Positions 33,439 through 39,911 of a stretch of 39,911 nucleotides of DNA are shown here, piece after piece. A program made the translations under genes and the position numbers. This DNA is from Phycisphaerae bacterium (lineage in GTDB: Bacteria > Planctomycetota > Phycisphaerae > UBA1845 > UTPLA1). The DNA is taken from the NCBI GenBank assembly GCA_030432035.1, contig JAUIHO010000016.1, positions 1 to 39,911 of the forward strand, given 5' to 3'. The notes under the pieces were generated by a model, which ran no database searches, was not told the origin of the DNA, and saw nothing but the letters and a program-made list of their open reading frames with translations. Position 1 is the stretch's first letter, and each line of letters begins with the position of its first letter.

Positions 33439-34479
33439 ATGCGTTTCAACAACGTCCATCTCGAAGCCATCGGCTATGCCTTGCCGCCCAACGTCGTTTC
33501 GTCCGCGTCGTTGGAGCAGCGGTTGGCGTCGTTGTATGCCGCCATGTATTTGCAGGTGGGCCAGCTCGAAGCGCTAACGGGCATTCGCGAGCGGCGCTAT
33601 TGGAACCCTGGCACCACGATGGCGGCGGGGGCGACGCTAGCGGCGCGCGACGCGTTGGAGAAATCGAACATCGACGTCGCAGATATCGGTGCCGTCGTGT
33701 ATGGCGGCGTGTGCCACGACTTGCTCGAACCGGCCAACGCCTGTGCCGTGGCCGATGCCATTGGCGTGAGATCCAACACGCAGGTCTTTGATGTTTCCAA
33801 CGCATGCCTCGGCGTGATGAATGGTATCGTGCAGGTGGCCAGCGCCATCGAGTTGGGCCAGATGCGCGCGGGCTTGGTCGTTTCATGTGAATCGGCGCGG
33901 CAGATCGTCGATCTAACGATCGATCGTTTGCAAGACGTGCGCGATATGGAAACGCTGCGTTTGCAACTGGCAACGCTCACCGGCGGCAGCGGTGCAATTG
34001 CCGTGATGGTCTGTCATAAAGATCTCGCGCCGCAAGGTCATCGTTTGCTTGGCGGCGCGATGCGCACGCGGCCCGAACACCACGAACTCTGCCGCTGGTT
34101 TCCCGCCGAAAGTGAACCGGGCGGCAAGCCGACGTATATGCTGACCGACGCGGGTAAGGTGATGGAACACGGCGTGAACCTCGGTGAAGAGACGTTCCAC
34201 GCGTTGCTCGAAACCGTCGGCTGGCGCGTGGAAGATATCGACCGCACGATTTGTCACCAAGTCGGCGGCCCGCATCGCGAGGCTGTGCTCAAGCGCCTCG
34301 GCATACCGTTGGAGCGCGACTTCATCACGTATGAATATCTCGGCAACATCGGTACCGTCAGCCTGCCGATCACAGCGGCGATTGCGGACGAGCGCGGGTT
34401 CTTAGAAAAGGGCCATCGCGTCGCGTTTTGCGGTATCGGCAGCGGTTTAAATTGTATGATGTTGGGCGTCGAGTGGTAA
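33439..34479 (+). CDS. FabH/OleA-like 3-oxoacyl synthase III
   Basis: This 346-residue thiolase-fold enzyme has the full triad: Cys123 in SNACLGVM, His273 in CHQVGGPH and Asn303 in YLGNIGTVSLP. The N-terminal LPPNVVSS and GIRERRYWNPG segments and the end GIGSGLNCMMLGVEW resemble OleA more than housekeeping FabH. OleA condenses two acyl-CoA chains in long-chain olefin synthesis and is known in planctomycetes. No oleB, oleC or oleD is adjacent, so the pathway is not established. A plain FabH or other condensing enzyme is the alternative. Confidence 0.85.
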   Translation: MRFNNVHLEAIGYALPPNVVSSASLEQRLASLYAAMYLQVGQLEALTGIRERRYWNPGTTMAAGATLAARDALEKSNIDVADIGAVVYGGVCHDLLEPANACAVADAIGVRSNTQVFDVSNACLGVMNGIVQVASAIELGQMRAGLVVSCESARQIVDLTIDRLQDVRDMETLRLQLATLTGGSGAIAVMVCHKDLAPQGHRLLGGAMRTRPEHHELCRWFPAESEPGGKPTYMLTDAGKVMEHGVNLGEETFHALLETVGWRVEDIDRTICHQVGGPHREAVLKRLGIPLERDFITYEYLGNIGTVSLPITAAIADERGFLEKGHRVAFCGIGSGLNCMMLGVEW

Positions 34480-34483
34480 GAGT

Positions 34484-34525
34484 GGCCTGGGGCCTGGGGC
34501 CTGGGGCCTGGGGCTTGGGTCTTGA
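34484..34525 (+). repeat. Heptad tandem repeat (GGCCTGG) with G-quadruplex pattern
   Basis: Four exact GGCCTGG units are followed by GGCTTGG and GTCTTGA. The strand reads as four GGGG tracts with CCT loops plus a GGG, an ideal G-quadruplex arrangement. It starts five bases after the stop of the OleA-like gene. A related array follows flgE. Confidence 0.9.
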
Positions 34526-34540
34526 GGTGCGCCGCAGAGC

Positions 34541-34557
34541 CGCCTTCTCGGAAGGCG
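34541..34557. repeat. Short hairpin behind the heptad array
   Basis: Perfect 7-bp arms CGCCTTC and GAAGGCG enclose TCG. There is no T-run. With the G-rich array it could help end transcription of the OleA-like gene. Confidence 0.4.
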
Positions 34558-34631
34558 ACGGGCCGTTGATTCCGCGTTTTGAATTTTCATGCTTTAACGA
34601 TTGATGTGTAGCGCGGGTTACACGCGCCGCT

Positions 34632-35141
34632 TTAGAGCGAATTCGCGTTTAAGCTTTGGCGCTTTGTATCATCGTCCTTTATCGCAGTTTTAATCTCTGA
34701 ATCACTCATCCACACAACGCGCGTGTCCATTCCATCCGGCTTTCCGAAGATCACAAAGCGATATGGTAACCAAGCACCCGGCTGCTTGGTTTCGATGAAC
34801 AATAAAAACGTTTGATCTGATTCAATTGTGATCGGGCGATAGGTCGGTCGACGGTAATCGGGATAGACCGGAAGCTTATCTATATGTCCTTTTCCGCTGT
34901 TCGATTCGTTAAATTCGTTTTCGATTTCGGCTAAGGTTGGGTTACGCAGGCCGTTGATGCAGCAGGCAATAGCGTACGCGTTGGCGTACCCGGCAAACTC
35001 ATAGAAGCGGCGCATCTTATGGTCGATATACCACTTGCCGCCGACGAGCGTGATGATGATCGAGATGGCGATAAGAAGTAATACGCCGATTTTTAGGCGT
35101 CGGCTTCTTTGACTCGGTTTTGTTGTTTCACCATCGACCAT
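34632..35141 (-). CDS. Hypothetical single-pass membrane protein
   Basis: This 169-residue protein has a basic N-terminus (about 1-17), one membrane helix (about 18-36) and a soluble part without known motif. A CC pair near residue 60 (IACCINGLRNPT) lies at the start of the soluble part. Base composition is clearly more A/T-rich than the neighbours, which could mean recent acquisition. It is on the minus strand, 171 bases from the GlmU-like gene upstream, with a P4 repeat between. No function can be given. Confidence 0.6.
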   Translation of the reverse strand: MVDGETTKPSQRSRRLKIGVLLLIAISIIITLVGGKWYIDHKMRRFYEFAGYANAYAIACCINGLRNPTLAEIENEFNESNSGKGHIDKLPVYPDYRRPTYRPITIESDQTFLLFIETKQPGAWLPYRFVIFGKPDGMDTRVVWMSDSEIKTAIKDDDTKRQSLNANSL

Positions 35142-35260
35142 ACTTTGAAATAACGAATCGGAGCAAACTGATTTTCGGTTGAGCGATGGAATGTGGGTGG
35201 AGCAGCCTGTTCTGCGGTGTCAACATTTTCTGTGGGTTCTCGTTTCACTCCCACGGCGAA

Positions 35261-35297
35261 AACCCTCACCCCGGCCCTCTCCCTGCGAGGGAGAGGG
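35261..35297 (+). repeat. Palindromic repeat P4, copy 2
   Basis: The ACCCTCACCCC lead and hairpin (arms CCTCTCCCT and AGGGAGAGG, loop GCG) are the same as at 7442-7478. It sits just behind the stop of the minus-strand GlmU-like gene. Confidence 0.8.
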
Positions 35298-35312
35298 AGT
35301 AATCGTTCCCGC

Positions 35313-36560
35313 CTAATCTCGCCCAGCAAACTCAAACTCAAGCGCCTGCTCCACAATCGATAAGAACAGCGCTTCTTCCTTGTCCGACATCTCGCGCTTG
35401 CGCCGCGCGACGACCTTGTGTGCGACTTGCAACGCGCGTTTCGGGTCGTTTACTTGCGGGCCTTCGTCCGTTAGCCATGAGAAGCTGCCGACAAACTTGG
35501 GCGGATAGTTGCTCACGAAAATATTCGATGCGAAGCCGATCACGCAGCCTGTTGGCAATGCAACGTTAATACCCGTCTTCGTATGGTCGCCGATGATCGA
35601 GCCGACGAACATCTTGCCGCTATCGACGAGGCGACCGTTGATCGGCACTTGTACGTTGCCGTAAGTGTTTTTCAAATCGCTCGTCACGGTATCCGCACCG
35701 AGGTTAACCCACTCGCCGACGTAGCTATGGCCGAGAAAGCCGTCGTGCTGTTTGTTGGAATAGCCGTGGATGATCGTCTCTTCGACTTCGCCGCCGACCT
35801 TCGACCACATGCCGAGGCTGGTGCCTTCGCGAATGTTCGCCCCGGATTGAATCGTGCAATGCGAACCGATGTAGCACGGCCCTGAGATCGTCACGTTGGG
35901 GCGAATCGTCACATGATCGTCGATGTAGATCGGCCCGTTTTCGGCGTCGAGCACCGTGCACGGCATTAGGCGGCTGCCGCTGCCGACGTGGACGGCCTGC
36001 GGGTTCATCATGTATACGCCGTCGTCGATGCGACCGGCATGCGTCGATTCGACAGTCGCGAATTGCCGCGTGATTTCCGCCGCGTTGGCATGCACGAGGT
36101 TCCACGGATAGTCGACGATATGTGCGAGGTCGTGTGCAACGCTCACCTCGTCGAGGCCGTTTAGCGCGTCACGCGTATGGGCTTTGTTTTCGAGCAGGGC
36201 ATTGGCGAGTTTGGTCGCCGTTGCGGCATTCACGCGCGCGGCCAGAAGCGTATCGCCGTGCCACGCGGCGCTGTTGGCCGGAATCTCAAACGGGGCAGTC
36301 ATCAACGCGCGGCCGTTGATCCACAGTTGATCGTCGGCATCCGTCTTGGCATCGATACCGATAACGGGGCGCTCGTTACGGGCGTGAAAGGCGTCGCGCA
36401 GTGAAGCGCGCACCAACGTCGCGTCGACTGGTTGGTCGAAAGCGGTCTCGATTTTGTGCAGCAGGGCGTCAAAGCCGCAGCGCAGCTTAAACACGGGCCG
36501 CGTGTAAACGAGCGGTAGCAGGTTCTTGAATCCGTAGTCTTCGAATACGACGAGATGCAT
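35313..36560 (-). CDS. Alternative GlmU-like sugar-phosphate nucleotidyl/acetyltransferase
   Basis: The 415 residues start with MHLVVFEDYGFKNLLPLVYT and TRPVFKLRCGFDALL, the opening of the alternative GlmU family, which lacks the usual GxGxRM loop. The second half is a left-handed beta-helix of hexapeptide repeats (about 210-370), for example VTIRPNVTISGPCYIG. The likely role is making UDP-GlcNAc or a related sugar nucleotide for the envelope. Activity on GlcNAc-1-phosphate is inferred from family. No Shine-Dalgarno is visible. Confidence 0.82.
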   Translation of the reverse strand: MHLVVFEDYGFKNLLPLVYTRPVFKLRCGFDALLHKIETAFDQPVDATLVRASLRDAFHARNERPVIGIDAKTDADDQLWINGRALMTAPFEIPANSAAWHGDTLLAARVNAATATKLANALLENKAHTRDALNGLDEVSVAHDLAHIVDYPWNLVHANAAEITRQFATVESTHAGRIDDGVYMMNPQAVHVGSGSRLMPCTVLDAENGPIYIDDHVTIRPNVTISGPCYIGSHCTIQSGANIREGTSLGMWSKVGGEVEETIIHGYSNKQHDGFLGHSYVGEWVNLGADTVTSDLKNTYGNVQVPINGRLVDSGKMFVGSIIGDHTKTGINVALPTGCVIGFASNIFVSNYPPKFVGSFSWLTDEGPQVNDPKRALQVAHKVVARRKREMSDKEEALFLSIVEQALEFEFAGRD

Positions 36561-36675
36561 GGGTTAGGTCCGAGGTTGCGGTTCAAGTAACGGCAATAAT
36601 TCTCATGAGTCTTTGGTCTGGCTCAACATCAACAAGCAACTGATGTTTGCAAGGCTCATACAGGTTGCGAAGAAC

Positions 36676-36702
36676 ACCGGTTGCAAACCGGTGCCACAGC
36701 GC
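36676..36702 (+). repeat. Palindromic repeat P1, copy 6
   Basis: ACCGGTT-GCA-AACCGGT with tail GCCACAGCGC, 116 bases upstream of the GlmU-like start. It keeps the + orientation although both flanking genes are on the minus strand. Confidence 0.85.
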
Positions 36703-36770
36703 AGAACCGTGCTAAAGCACGCCGGTTTGTTTCGGCATGCCGTGAATGAGCATACGTTGAATGTCGCGTA

Positions 36771-36810
36771 AAAACAAAAAACGCCCGCGCCGGAATCGGC
36801 GGCGGGCGTT
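36771..36810 (-). terminator. Rho-independent terminator of the PEP-CTERM gene
   Basis: Read on the minus strand, arms AACGCCCGC and GCGGGCGTT with an inner GC stem are followed by a run of T broken by one G. It lies 30 bases after the PEP-CTERM stop. Confidence 0.88.
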
Positions 36811-36839
36811 GCAGTGAGAGTGGATGGTGGAGCGAGCCT

Positions 36840-37652
36840 TTAGGCAGTGGCTTTGCGGCGGCGGGCGATCAACGACGCACCACCGAGGGCGAGCAGGATG
36901 ATGCTGCCCGTTTCCGGAACCGTGTTGAAGTCGGTGCCATCGAGCCAGCCTTCTTTCTTCGGGTCCCATTCTCGCAGGTATCGCGAGAAGCTGCCGTAGC
37001 GCGTGTCGAGGCCGGCGAACGGGTGCATCCACACGCCGATCGTGTCGCCGAAGGCAACGCCGGACCATTCGCCAACACCGCCGGGGCCCGGTTCGTTTGG
37101 AGTGTGGTTGTTGATGATCGATGCGTCGATATCAAAGCCCAGCGTACGCGTGCCGTCGGCTTCGTTGCGAACTACTAGGTCATTGATCCACGAGTTACCC
37201 AGCAGCGACGATACGATGCGGTCCGGGTTCTGCCGACCGTTCCGTGGTGAACCATCATCGTAGGAGAGGTAGTTGTTCAAGCCGTTGTAAGCGTAGGCAC
37301 TAAGGACTGGCGTGCCGCCCGAAGCGTCGAAGTAAAGCAGCGCCATTTCGCCGGCGTGACCCTTCGGGTTCGGACCGCCGTTGATAGCGAGCGTGAAGCC
37401 TTCGGTCTCGAGCCAGCTATAGTTCGGCACGTCGCCGAAGTTCACCATCCACGTGAGACGGTTGGTGTTGCTATCGAAGCTGGCGTCGACGCTATTAATG
37501 CGTCCTGCCTTATGGCTAACGCCCACGCCGGTGCCATCGGTGGACGCAGGCGTCCATTGCCATGAATAAACGGCGGCTTGGGCCGACGCGGCGAAAGCGA
37601 AGCTCGTCAGAACGGCCAAAGCGGCGATGCGTTGGGTGTTGCGATTGATCAT
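36840..37652 (-). CDS. Secreted PEP-CTERM sorting-domain protein
   Basis: The chosen ATG gives 270 residues with a signal peptide (1-25, ending ASAQA) and an AGAGGGG site seven bases upstream. The frame is open 46 codons further, but that part is not protein-like. The body is beta-rich with Trp, Asn and Gly (YSWQWTPASTDG). The C-terminus is the tripartite PEP-CTERM signal: VPETGS, a hydrophobic stretch and RRRKA. Such proteins are handled by an exosortase and sent to the outer surface or biofilm matrix. The exact cargo role is unknown. VPET replaces the usual VPEP. Confidence 0.85.
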   Translation of the reverse strand: MINRNTQRIAALAVLTSFAFAASAQAAVYSWQWTPASTDGTGVGVSHKAGRINSVDASFDSNTNRLTWMVNFGDVPNYSWLETEGFTLAINGGPNPKGHAGEMALLYFDASGGTPVLSAYAYNGLNNYLSYDDGSPRNGRQNPDRIVSSLLGNSWINDLVVRNEADGTRTLGFDIDASIINNHTPNEPGPGGVGEWSGVAFGDTIGVWMHPFAGLDTRYGSFSRYLREWDPKKEGWLDGTDFNTVPETGSIILLALGGASLIARRRKATA

Positions 37653-37942
37653 GGTTTCCCCTCTCCACTCAGTCATGAGTTCCGGTTGTTTCACGCGGCA
37701 GGTGCGTCCTGATCGCGTGCCATCGAGGGGATAAATGGCACGCCCCGAGCCAGCGGCGAAATCGCCGCGACAAAGTTGGTCGCGGCCCATAAGAATTTGT
37801 GTATGGAAAGAAGCATCGGTGTATTACCGGCGATTGCGGGTTGTATCGATGCGTAGGGTTGTAACGGCGCGTCGCGCACGTGCGTCACTTCAGGGCATTG
37901 TGTGTGTCGCATGTCGTTAAATCGCGACGGGGTCTAACCGTC

Positions 37943-39061
37943 CTAATACAGTGGCATCGGTATGCCGCTGCCCGTCGATCGCATTGGCGCGTGATCTTCC
38001 CACACGCCGGAGATCTCAGATTGACAGTCGGGGCACCGTCCGGGTTGCGTCATGCGGTTGTGTTTTACGCGTAGCCCTTCGCGCTCGATGACGACCGCGT
38101 TGCAGTTGGGGCAGTGCGTGCTTTCTAAAGCGCCGACGCGACCGTGCACGTTACCGGGGTAAACGTAATGCAAACCGGCGGCGCGTCCGATTTCGTAGGC
38201 GCGCAACAGGGTTTCTGGCGGCGTGCGACCGACGTCTCCCATCTTGTAGTCGGGATGAAACGCCGTGATGTGCCATGGGATGGTCGGCGAAATGCTTGCG
38301 AGGAATCTTGCAATCTGCGTGAGTTCTTCACTGCTGTCGTTGAATCCGGGAATGACCAACGTGACGATCTCCACCCAGAAACCCATCTCCCTCAGCATTT
38401 CGATGGTACTCAAGACGTTTGCCAATACGCCGCCGAGTTCACGATAGTGTTTATCATCGAAGCTCTTGAGATCGACCTTGTATAAGTCAACGTACGGGCG
38501 CAGGTAACGCAGCACTTCCGGCGTGGCGTTACCATTAGAGACAAAGCCGCATGTGAGACCGCGCGATCGCGCGCCTTCGAAGATTTGCACGGCCCATTCG
38601 CTGGTGATCAGGGGTTCGTTGTAAGTCGATACGACGACGGGCGCGTTGCGGGCAATGGCAATCTCGGCCAGTTCGTCGGGGCAAATGCGATTTGGCAACG
38701 CGATCGCTTGTTTATCGCGCAGCGCCTGAGACGTCACCCAATTTTGGCAGTAACTGCAATGCAAATCGCAACCGAGCATGCCGAACGAAAGGGCGTCGCG
38801 CCCCGGATACGCGTGGAAGAACGGCTTCTTTTCAATGGGGTCGACTTGAATGCCCGCGACGTAACCCGCCGGCGTTTGCAATGCATCGCCATCGTGAAAG
38901 CGCACGCGGCAGGTGCCAGCGCGATTCGGCGTTACCAAACAGCGATGCCCGCACGCCAAGCAGCGAATACCCGCCGCTTCGCGCACGATCAGGTCATCGG
39001 CCGCCGGCATGGTGTTTTCGGCCAGCAAGTCGCGCATCGTCGTGGAGCTGGTGGACATCAT
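37943..39061 (-). CDS. amrS: AmmeMemoRadiSam-system radical SAM enzyme (AmrS-like)
   Basis: The 372 residues have an N-terminal Cys-rich segment (Cys34, 37, 41, 51). The radical SAM motif CDLHCSYC follows (Cys98, 102, 105), preceded by VDPIEKKPFFHAYPG, typical for this family. The barrel has NGNATPEVL and IPWHITAFHPDY. A C-terminal zinc-ribbon-like part has CPNC and CPDC pairs. In many genomes it co-occurs with MEMO1- and AMMECR1-like genes, which are not seen here. The reaction is unknown. Two ATGs in a row (39061, 39058) follow GAGG, and either may start. Confidence 0.88.
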   Translation of the reverse strand: MMSTSSTTMRDLLAENTMPAADDLIVREAAGIRCLACGHRCLVTPNRAGTCRVRFHDGDALQTPAGYVAGIQVDPIEKKPFFHAYPGRDALSFGMLGCDLHCSYCQNWVTSQALRDKQAIALPNRICPDELAEIAIARNAPVVVSTYNEPLITSEWAVQIFEGARSRGLTCGFVSNGNATPEVLRYLRPYVDLYKVDLKSFDDKHYRELGGVLANVLSTIEMLREMGFWVEIVTLVIPGFNDSSEELTQIARFLASISPTIPWHITAFHPDYKMGDVGRTPPETLLRAYEIGRAAGLHYVYPGNVHGRVGALESTHCPNCNAVVIEREGLRVKHNRMTQPGRCPDCQSEISGVWEDHAPMRSTGSGIPMPLY

Positions 39062-39092
39062 CTACCTCGTTTCGATTCGCTTCCTTTACCAA

Positions 39093-39098
39093 ATTCTA
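39093..39098 (-). promoter_or_regulatory. Possible -10 element of the radical SAM gene
   Basis: TAGAAT on the minus strand, 32 bases before the ATG. No convincing -35 is found. Confidence 0.25.
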
Positions 39099-39238
39099 AC
39101 ACGGCAGGGTGGGAGATTTCTGCGAATTTCCGCTTCGGTTGGGTATTGGCCGGATGCGGTTAAGATCGGGCGATGACGCGGTCAGTCATGCTGCTAGGCC
39201 GCGGAAAAATCACCCACCAATAAAGGGATCGCCATCTT

Positions 39239-39911
39239 ATGAAGCATTATGCCTATTCAGGGTTCGGTTCGCGCCGCTTTCACGTTTCTTTGTCATTGAA
39301 TTGGGCGCTTGCCATGTTTTTATTGACTGCAAACGCCGCATCCGCCCATGACGGTGACGAGCACGAACACACCGCACCGCCGGCGCGGCAACCGGCCGAG
39401 ATGTATGCACCGAGCGTTACGCCCGATCGCATCGTGCTAAGTTGGACGGGTGATCCGACGACGAGCATGGCCGTCACGTGGCGCACCTCTGCTGCCGTGA
39501 CGGAAGGGCACGCTGAGATTGCCGTTGCCGGTTCGGGGTCAAACTTTCGCAAACAGGCAAGCCGACACGCCGCCACGACGGAGCCGTTCGTGTCGGATTT
39601 GTCGCGTTGCCATCAACACAGCGTGGTGTTTAAGGATCTGCAACCGGCGACGAAGTATGCGTATCGCGTGGGCAGCGAAAACAACTGGAGCGAGTGGTTT
39701 CAATTTGTGACGGCACCCGCCGAACACGAACCGTTCTATTTTGTTTATTTTGGTGATTCGCAGAACGAAGTGCGTAGCATGTGGTCGCGCGTGATTCGTG
39801 AAGCCTTTGCAGACGCACCGCGCGCGGCGTTTATGTTGCACGCAGGCGATCTTGTAAACGATGCCCGCAGCGATGCCGAGTGGGGCGAATGGTTCCATGC
39901 AGGCTCGTTCA
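39239..39911 (+). CDS. Secreted purple-acid-phosphatase-like metallophosphoesterase (partial)
   Basis: The frame runs off the right edge, so only the first 224 residues are seen. A signal peptide (about 1-36, ending NAASA) precedes a His/Asp/Glu-rich stretch. An Fn3-like N-terminal domain with LSWTGDPTTSMAVTWRT (about 67-83) and LQPATKYAYRVG follows. The metallophosphatase domain starts at FVYFGDSQ (Asp173), with a second metal motif HAGDLVND (Asp204). The usual GDxG at the first motif reads GDSQ. An AAAGGGA site precedes the ATG. It is probably a periplasmic or secreted phosphatase. Confidence 0.82.
   Translation, partial: MKHYAYSGFGSRRFHVSLSLNWALAMFLLTANAASAHDGDEHEHTAPPARQPAEMYAPSVTPDRIVLSWTGDPTTSMAVTWRTSAAVTEGHAEIAVAGSGSNFRKQASRHAATTEPFVSDLSRCHQHSVVFKDLQPATKYAYRVGSENNWSEWFQFVTAPAEHEPFYFVYFGDSQNEVRSMWSRVIREAFADAPRAAFMLHAGDLVNDARSDAEWGEWFHAGSF

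Overview
The window is dominated by one large flagellar gene cluster (about 1.4-30.9 kb, all on the + strand), followed by a mixed set of metabolic and envelope genes on both strands. The organism looks like a member of the Planctomycetota. This is inferred from the PEP-CTERM sorting signal, the variant GlmU-type enzyme, the OleA-like ketoacyl synthase, the many starts with a weak or absent Shine-Dalgarno, and the abundant short palindromic and heptad repeats. No rRNA, tRNA, CRISPR array or insertion sequence was seen.

Layout. (1) 1-1393: the tail of an unrecognised gene, then about 960 bases without a gene that hold a nested palindromic element. (2) 1394-6620: a regulatory unit with a membrane-anchored TPR protein, a FlgN-like chaperone, a soluble histidine kinase and an NtrC-type sigma-54 activator, closed by a probable terminator near 6640-6688. 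(3) 6849-19228: a consensus sigma-54 (-24/-12) promoter, then flgB, flgC, fliE, fliF, fliG, fliH, fliI, fliJ, a motE-like gene, fliK, flgD, flgE and flbD, ending in a clear rho-independent terminator. (4) 19340-30870: a second sigma-54-type promoter, then fliL, fliN, fliO, fliP, fliQ, fliR, flhB, flhA, flhF, flhG, a small membrane protein gene and the flagellar sigma factor gene fliA. (5) 31.2-39.9 kb: a small acidic protein, a GltB-like FMN oxidoreductase, an OleA/FabH-like synthase, a small hypothetical protein, an alternative GlmU-like enzyme, a PEP-CTERM protein, a radical SAM enzyme of the AmmeMemoRadiSam type, and the start of a secreted purple-acid-phosphatase-like protein.

How the genes work together. 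The kinase and regulator at the left edge would switch on the two sigma-54 promoters, giving the basal body, rod base, hook, switch and export apparatus. FlhF and FlhG would set flagellar position and number, and FliA would run late genes that lie elsewhere. Gene order closely follows the Bacillus fla/che operon, but fliM, motA/motB and all che genes are absent from the window. The place where fliM would be expected holds only palindromic repeats. The neighbouring FliN carries two N-terminal copies of the SQ-x-x-IDA motif normally found at the start of FliM or FliY.

At least five families of short palindromes (called P1-P5 here) are scattered between the genes, often inside operons and just before start codons. 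Two families of GC-rich heptad repeats lie directly behind flgE and behind the OleA-like gene.
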